Assembly (NCBI GenBank): GCA_900551515.1
Contig: URWH01000052.1
Coordinates: 1 to 10,699 of the forward strand
Length of the DNA stretch: 10,699 nucleotides
From: an uncultured Porphyromonadaceae bacterium
GTDB taxonomy: Bacteria > Bacteroidota > Bacteroidia > Bacteroidales > Muribaculaceae
Direction: 5' to 3'
The notes under the pieces were generated by a model. The model did not search any database. It saw nothing but the letters and a program-made list of their open reading frames with translations, and was not told where the DNA came from. The position numbers and the translations under genes are program-made. Positions 7,870 to 10,699 of the stretch are shown one piece after another. Within the stretch, counting starts at the first letter, position 1, and each line of letters starts with the position of its first letter.

Positions 7870-8358
7870 ATGATCAAAAAACTTTTGCTCGCAATCATGA
7901 TTGCCCTCCCCACAATGGCTTTCGCTCAGAAATTCGGCTACGTGGACACTCAGGCCATCATGCAGGAACTCCCCGAAATCAAGGACATGCAGACACAGCT
8001 CGAAGCTTCTGCACAGAAATATGACGCCGAAGGCAAGAATCTCCAGCAGGAGATGGAAAAGAAGCTCAAGGAATTCCAGGAAATGGACGACAAGACTCCC
8101 GATGCCATCCGTCAGCGCCGTGCTCAGGAGCTTCAGGACCTCGACACCAAAATCCAGCAGTTCCGTCAGACAGCCCAGCAGGACCTCCAGCGTCAGCAGG
8201 AACAGCTCTTCGCTCCCATCCAGCAGAAAATCATGACTGCAATCCAGAGCGTAGGTAAAGAAGGCAACTACACCATGATCTTCGAATCCAACGTGCCCAT
8301 CTACACCGGTGCCGACGCCGTCGACCTCACCAGCGCCGTCAAAGCCAAGCTGAAATAA
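7870..8358 (+). CDS. OmpH/Skp-family periplasmic chaperone, copy 2
   Basis: A 162-residue exported protein. The signal peptide is cut at AFA|Q (17-20), followed by QKFGYVDTQAIMQELPE, the conserved Skp/OmpH opening, which packs in the trimer core. A Gln/Lys/Glu-rich coiled coil spans about 40-125, and the last part (YTMIFESNVPIYTGADAVDLT) is the closing strand-helix region. The predicted job is holding unfolded outer-membrane proteins in the periplasm. It is much closer in sequence to copy 3 than to copy 1: both share the MIK(K/R)LL start, QEMEKK, an RRxQELQ(D/E)LD block and FRQTA. It has its own promoter upstream and a strong terminator after the stop, so it can be expressed alone as well as by read-through from bamA. 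Confidence 0.95.
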   Translation: MIKKLLLAIMIALPTMAFAQKFGYVDTQAIMQELPEIKDMQTQLEASAQKYDAEGKNLQQEMEKKLKEFQEMDDKTPDAIRQRRAQELQDLDTKIQQFRQTAQQDLQRQQEQLFAPIQQKIMTAIQSVGKEGNYTMIFESNVPIYTGADAVDLTSAVKAKLK

Positions 8359-8385
8359 ACCGTCCACGGCAACCAACCCCACACC

Positions 8386-8423
8386 AGGCGGTGTGCCCTC
8401 TCCGGCGCACCGCCTTAGTTTTT
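8386..8423 (+). terminator. Intrinsic terminator of ompH copy 2
   Basis: A 12-base-pair GC-rich stem (8386-8397 with 8404-8415, all paired with one G-U wobble) closes a six-base loop CTCTCC and is followed by TAGTTTTT. It lies 28 bases after the ompH copy 2 stop. It is the clearest rho-independent terminator in the window and separates copy 2 from copy 3. Confidence 0.9.
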
Positions 8424-8445
8424 CCCGGCCACCCCCAAGCTCCAA

Positions 8446-8481
8446 TAGCTATCTTAGCTATCTTAGCTACTTTAGCTAAGT
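8446..8481 (+). repeat. Four tandem 9-base TAGCTA-containing repeats
   Basis: Units are TAGCTATCT (8446-8454), TAGCTATCT (8455-8463), TAGCTACTT (8464-8472) and TAGCTAAGT (8473-8481). Each contains the palindrome TAGCTA. They lie between the ompH copy 2 terminator and the ompH copy 3 promoter. A 9-base period would put equal sites on nearly the same DNA face, so a protein-binding array is possible, as is a slippage-made repeat with no role. Confidence 0.85.
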
Positions 8482-8514
8482 TCCCACCTAATCCCCCCGG
8501 CAATCCCCCAAAAA

Positions 8515-8545
8515 TTGTATAATCCGAATAAATCAGCTAATTTTG
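8515..8545 (+). promoter_or_regulatory. Promoter of ompH copy 3
   Basis: TTG at 8515-8517, 20 bases, then TAATTTTG at 8538-8545 fits the Bacteroidota consensus closely. Transcription would begin near 8551. This also decides the gene start: the frame of copy 3 is open back to 8515, but that part is promoter, so ATG 8578 is the start. Confidence 0.8.
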
Positions 8546-8550
8546 CAACA

Positions 8551-8572
8551 TCTCATCACACTCTCATCACAC
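8551..8572 (+). repeat. Exact 11-base tandem duplication in the leader of ompH copy 3
   Basis: TCTCATCACAC occurs twice back to back (8551-8561 and 8562-8572). The first unit starts about where transcription should begin, and the second ends five bases before the ATG, so the pair makes up almost the whole 5' leader. Confidence 0.85.
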
Positions 8573-8577
8573 ATATT

Positions 8578-9081
8578 ATGATTAAAAGACTTCTCATAGC
8601 CGCTCTCATCGCCATCCCCGCATCAGCGATGGCCCAGAAATTCGGCGTTGTCAACACCGAGCAGATCATCAACTCGCTTTCTGAAACCGCCGACGCACAG
8701 GTGGCCATCGACGCCGCAAGCGCAAAATATGAAACCGAATTCGCACTCCTCAAGCAGGAGATGGAAAAGAAATACACCGAGCTTCAGCAGCTCCCGGCAT
8801 CCACCCCCGAAGAGATCAGAAAACGCCGCGTACAGGAGCTTCAGGAACTCGACCAGAAAATAACCTCATTCCGCCAGACAGCCACCAACGACCTCGAACA
8901 GCAGCAGAAAAACCTCATGACACCCATCCGCACGCGTGTAGAAAACGCCCTGCGGCAGGTGGGTGAAGAGGGCGACTTCCTCATCATTTTCAATGTCGAG
9001 GCTCCGGCCTACATGCGCAGCGACGTCATCGACGTCAACCGGCTTGTCATCGACAAGCTCGCTGCCGAACAGGCATTCTGA
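8578..9081 (+). CDS. OmpH/Skp-family periplasmic chaperone, copy 3
   Basis: A 167-residue exported protein. The signal peptide is cut at AMA|Q (17-20), then QKFGVVNTEQIINSL, a coiled coil over about 40-125 containing QEMEKKYTELQQ and RRVQELQELDQK, and a closing region with FLIIFNVEAPAYMRSDVIDV. It is a near paralogue of copy 2, slightly longer at the C-terminus (KLAAEQAF), and probably arose by tandem duplication. Start ATG 8578 is supported by the signal peptide and by the promoter lying directly upstream. A separate terminator and promoter set it apart from copy 2, so the two can be regulated differently. The broken lipoprotein gene begins two bases after its stop and would share its transcript. 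Confidence 0.94.
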   Translation: MIKRLLIAALIAIPASAMAQKFGVVNTEQIINSLSETADAQVAIDAASAKYETEFALLKQEMEKKYTELQQLPASTPEEIRKRRVQELQELDQKITSFRQTATNDLEQQQKNLMTPIRTRVENALRQVGEEGDFLIIFNVEAPAYMRSDVIDVNRLVIDKLAAEQAF

Positions 9082-9083
9082 CA

Positions 9084-9554
9084 ATGCTGCCGAAAAGGCT
9101 CTTACACCTGATGCTATGCGCCACGGTGCTGACCCTCTCCACAGCCTGCCGTAATGATGACTTCATCGCACATACGACGACCACAACTCCGGCACCGGCA
9201 TAGGCATTCTGTCACTCCTTCTCAAATTCCCCGACCTCCAATGGGATGACTTCATAATGGAATACACCGGTTCGGGCGACATCGTCTGCATTCCGTTCAA
9301 CACCGATATTGCCGCGAACCCCGACTTCGCAACCCTTGCCGACGGCACCTACAGAGCCGACACTACTGGCGGCGACGGCTCCCATGCCAAACACACCTTT
9401 GATGCCGGCAAACAAGGCGTGGCTTATATTATGGCCCGATATGCGACAAGTCCTGCAAAATCGAATCACATCCGATATGGCCGACGGCTACGGCCACACC
9501 GTCAGCGGCGCCTACAGCGGCGTCCTCCCGGTCAAAGACTATCCCGAATATTAA
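9084..9554 (+). pseudogene. Remnant of a two-domain lipoprotein gene, frameshifted and internally deleted
   Basis: The first frame (ATG 9084 to TAG 9201-9203, 39 codons) codes for a lipoprotein signal with lipobox STAC at Cys22 and an R-N-D-D tail. Similarity to the gene at 9640 then continues in another frame: from about 9173 (frame of 9257), SGTGIG, QWDD, EYTGSGDIVCI, FNTDIAANPD and LADGTY match GTGNL, EWDD, DYTGNGDIICI, FNTVLAANPD and LADGTY. Near 9480 the match moves to the last domain in the first frame (MADGYGHTVSGAYSG against VADGYGHTITGSYNG) and ends at TAA 9552-9554. It therefore keeps both ends of the intact paralogue and lacks roughly 150-200 middle codons and part of the linker. 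The 8-base CCGATATG occurs at 9436-9443 and 9472-9479 near the deletion join. A sequencing error could explain one frame change, but not the missing middle. Confidence 0.85.
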
Positions 9555-9562
9555 GCATTAAG

Positions 9563-9599
9563 TTTGTTGTGCATATTTCAACAAAAATATGTATCTTTG
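9563..9599 (+). promoter_or_regulatory. Promoter of the downstream lipoprotein gene
   Basis: TTTGTTG at 9563-9569 followed 22 bases later by TATCTTTG at 9592-9599 fits the Bacteroidota -33/-7 pattern. Transcription would start near 9606, leaving a leader of about 35 bases that is very A-rich (CAAAAAACAACAAGCCAAA), the usual substitute for a Shine-Dalgarno site in this phylum. Confidence 0.75.
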
Positions 9600-9639
9600 C
9601 GCACACAAAGAAACATTAATCAAAAAACAACAAGCCAAA

Positions 9640-10699
9640 ATGCAACTGAAAACTCTTTTAAAGCTGACACTTTGCTCCGCAGTCCTCATGGGCTTCGCAT
9701 CGTGCAGCGATGACAACGACAACAACCCCAACAACCCCGGCGGTCCTTCGATCGATCCCGTAGTGCCGGGCCTCACAACAGATATGACCAACGAGGGCTA
9801 CTATAAGGCCGATTACTACGGCGTCGGCACCGGCAACCTCTTCATCAACTTCATGTCCAACAACCTCGAATGGGACGACATGGAAGAGGACTACACCGGC
9901 AACGGCGACATCATCTGCATCGACTTCAACACCGTCCTCGCCGCTAACCCCGACCAGCCCTCACTCGCCGACGGAACATACAACACCGATACCGACGGCT
10001 CTTACGCTGAGTACACCATCAACGTCCAGGACGACGAATCGTATGTCACCAAATACGCCAACGGCTCATCGACCGACTATGTGATCACAGCCGCAACTCT
10101 GGCCGTCAGCACCGAAAACGGCGTCACCACAATCGAAGGCGACCTCACCCTCGACGACCAGTCGACCTACAACTTCATCTATATCGGCCACCTCAACATC
10201 TACAACCGCTCCGGTGAAGGCAAAATGAGCAACCTCACGGAAAACGTCACCGTCAGCGACCTCACCCAGGGCTTGGCTTTATACTATGGCGAAGCCTACA
10301 CCGAAACATCCGACCACTATATGGTAATGATCGCCGGCGCCGACTACGACCTCTACGAAAACTTCGGCAACGCTCCCTGCGTGATGTTCGGCCTCAACGT
10401 CACCCCCGGCAGCAACACCGGCATCCCCTCCGGCACCTACACCCTCATCGACGCTATGACAGCCGACGACTATGAAGTAGGCACTGCCCTCAGCGGCGTC
10501 TACGATCCCACCTACGGCGCATTCGGCGGATCATGGTACTTCTTCACCGGCAAGACCCTCGAAGCAGCAATGCAGACCGGCACCATCAACGTCACCAACA
10601 ACGGCGACGGCACCTACGCCTTCACATTCAATGTAGCCGACGGCTACGGCCACACCATCACCGGCTCCTACAACGGCGCCATCGCCCTCGAAGACCTCT
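9640..10699 (+). CDS. Two-repeat acidic lipoprotein of unknown function, 3' end cut by the window
   Basis: The frame is open from ATG 9640 to the window end: 353 codons and no stop. The signal peptide ends in lipobox FASC with Cys22, followed by S-D-D-N-D-N-N, the acidic tail typical of surface-exposed Bacteroidota lipoproteins, and a Pro/Asn/Gly linker to about residue 45. The rest is beta-rich, low in Lys, and made of two similar halves, about 57-185 and 213-348. Shared marks are ADYYG with ALYYG, GDIICIDFN...LADGTY with PCVMFGLN...IPSGTY, and ATLAVSTENGVTTIEG with GTINVTNNGDGTYAFTF. I do not recognise the family. Comparison with the remnant upstream, which stops about seven codons past the equivalent point, suggests the gene ends just outside the window. 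It has its own promoter. Adhesin, glycan-binding or structural roles are all open. Confidence 0.85.
   Translation, partial: MQLKTLLKLTLCSAVLMGFASCSDDNDNNPNNPGGPSIDPVVPGLTTDMTNEGYYKADYYGVGTGNLFINFMSNNLEWDDMEEDYTGNGDIICIDFNTVLAANPDQPSLADGTYNTDTDGSYAEYTINVQDDESYVTKYANGSSTDYVITAATLAVSTENGVTTIEGDLTLDDQSTYNFIYIGHLNIYNRSGEGKMSNLTENVTVSDLTQGLALYYGEAYTETSDHYMVMIAGADYDLYENFGNAPCVMFGLNVTPGSNTGIPSGTYTLIDAMTADDYEVGTALSGVYDPTYGAFGGSWYFFTGKTLEAAMQTGTINVTNNGDGTYAFTFNVADGYGHTITGSYNGAIALEDL

Noticed and set aside
7834..8445. A 203-codon minus-strand frame covering ompH copy 2
   Set aside because: It is the complement of a coiled-coil gene (Leu/Phe/Val-rich) and runs through the terminator. No signal peptide or family resemblance.
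8515..8577. A TTG-started N-terminal extension of ompH copy 3
   Set aside because: This stretch contains the -33/-7 promoter and the predicted transcription start, and the signal peptide begins at ATG 8578.
9257..9619. A 120-codon plus-strand frame as a separate gene
   Set aside because: Its first part aligns to domain 1 of the next lipoprotein but lacks a signal peptide, and its last third is out of frame with the homologous sequence and runs into the next promoter. It is part of the pseudogene.
1..10699. CRISPR array, tRNA, rRNA, insertion sequence or phage genes
   Set aside because: I found no spaced direct repeats of CRISPR length, no tRNA-like cloverleaf ends, no rRNA segments, and no transposase, integrase or phage structural motifs in any frame.

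Overview
The window looks like chromosomal DNA of a fairly GC-rich member of the Bacteroidales. The evidence is: a ribD, lipoprotein, DUF6089-like barrel, uppS, bamA, ompH order of the kind seen in that order; Bacteroidota-type promoters (TTG, about 20-22 bases, TAnnTTTG); start codons without Shine-Dalgarno sequences; and several lipoproteins with acidic residues just after the lipidated cysteine. A family such as Muribaculaceae would fit, but that placement is a guess.

Layout. Bases 1-344 are the 3' end of ispG (MEP isoprenoid pathway), which overlaps ribD (335-1384, riboflavin synthesis) by ten bases. A 150-base gap follows, holding a long inverted repeat and a promoter. Five same-strand envelope genes come next: a surface-type lipoprotein with Asp-box repeats (1535-2974, probably DUF6242), a small outer-membrane barrel protein (3018-3716, DUF6089-like), uppS (3778-4536), bamA (4543-7164) and a first Skp/OmpH chaperone (7267-7782). 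Two more Skp/OmpH paralogues follow, each with its own promoter (7870-8358 and 8578-9081). The second chaperone gene ends in a strong intrinsic terminator.

From 9084 the content is accessory. A broken lipoprotein gene (9084-9554) starts two bases after the third chaperone. It is followed by its own promoter-driven, apparently intact paralogue (9640 to beyond the window end). The intact protein is built of two similar halves. The remnant keeps the start of the first half and the end of the second, so it looks like an internal-deletion derivative.

How it fits together. UppS makes the C55 lipid carrier for peptidoglycan and surface glycans from the isoprenoid precursors that IspG helps make. 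BamA folds barrels into the outer membrane, and the Skp/OmpH proteins escort those barrels across the periplasm. The DUF6089-like barrel and the lipoprotein are probable clients or partners of that machinery. I found no phage, CRISPR, toxin-antitoxin, tRNA or rRNA signal. The least explained items are the three-copy ompH array with separately promoted copies, the tandem repeats around the third copy, and the duplicated-domain lipoprotein beside its degraded sister.
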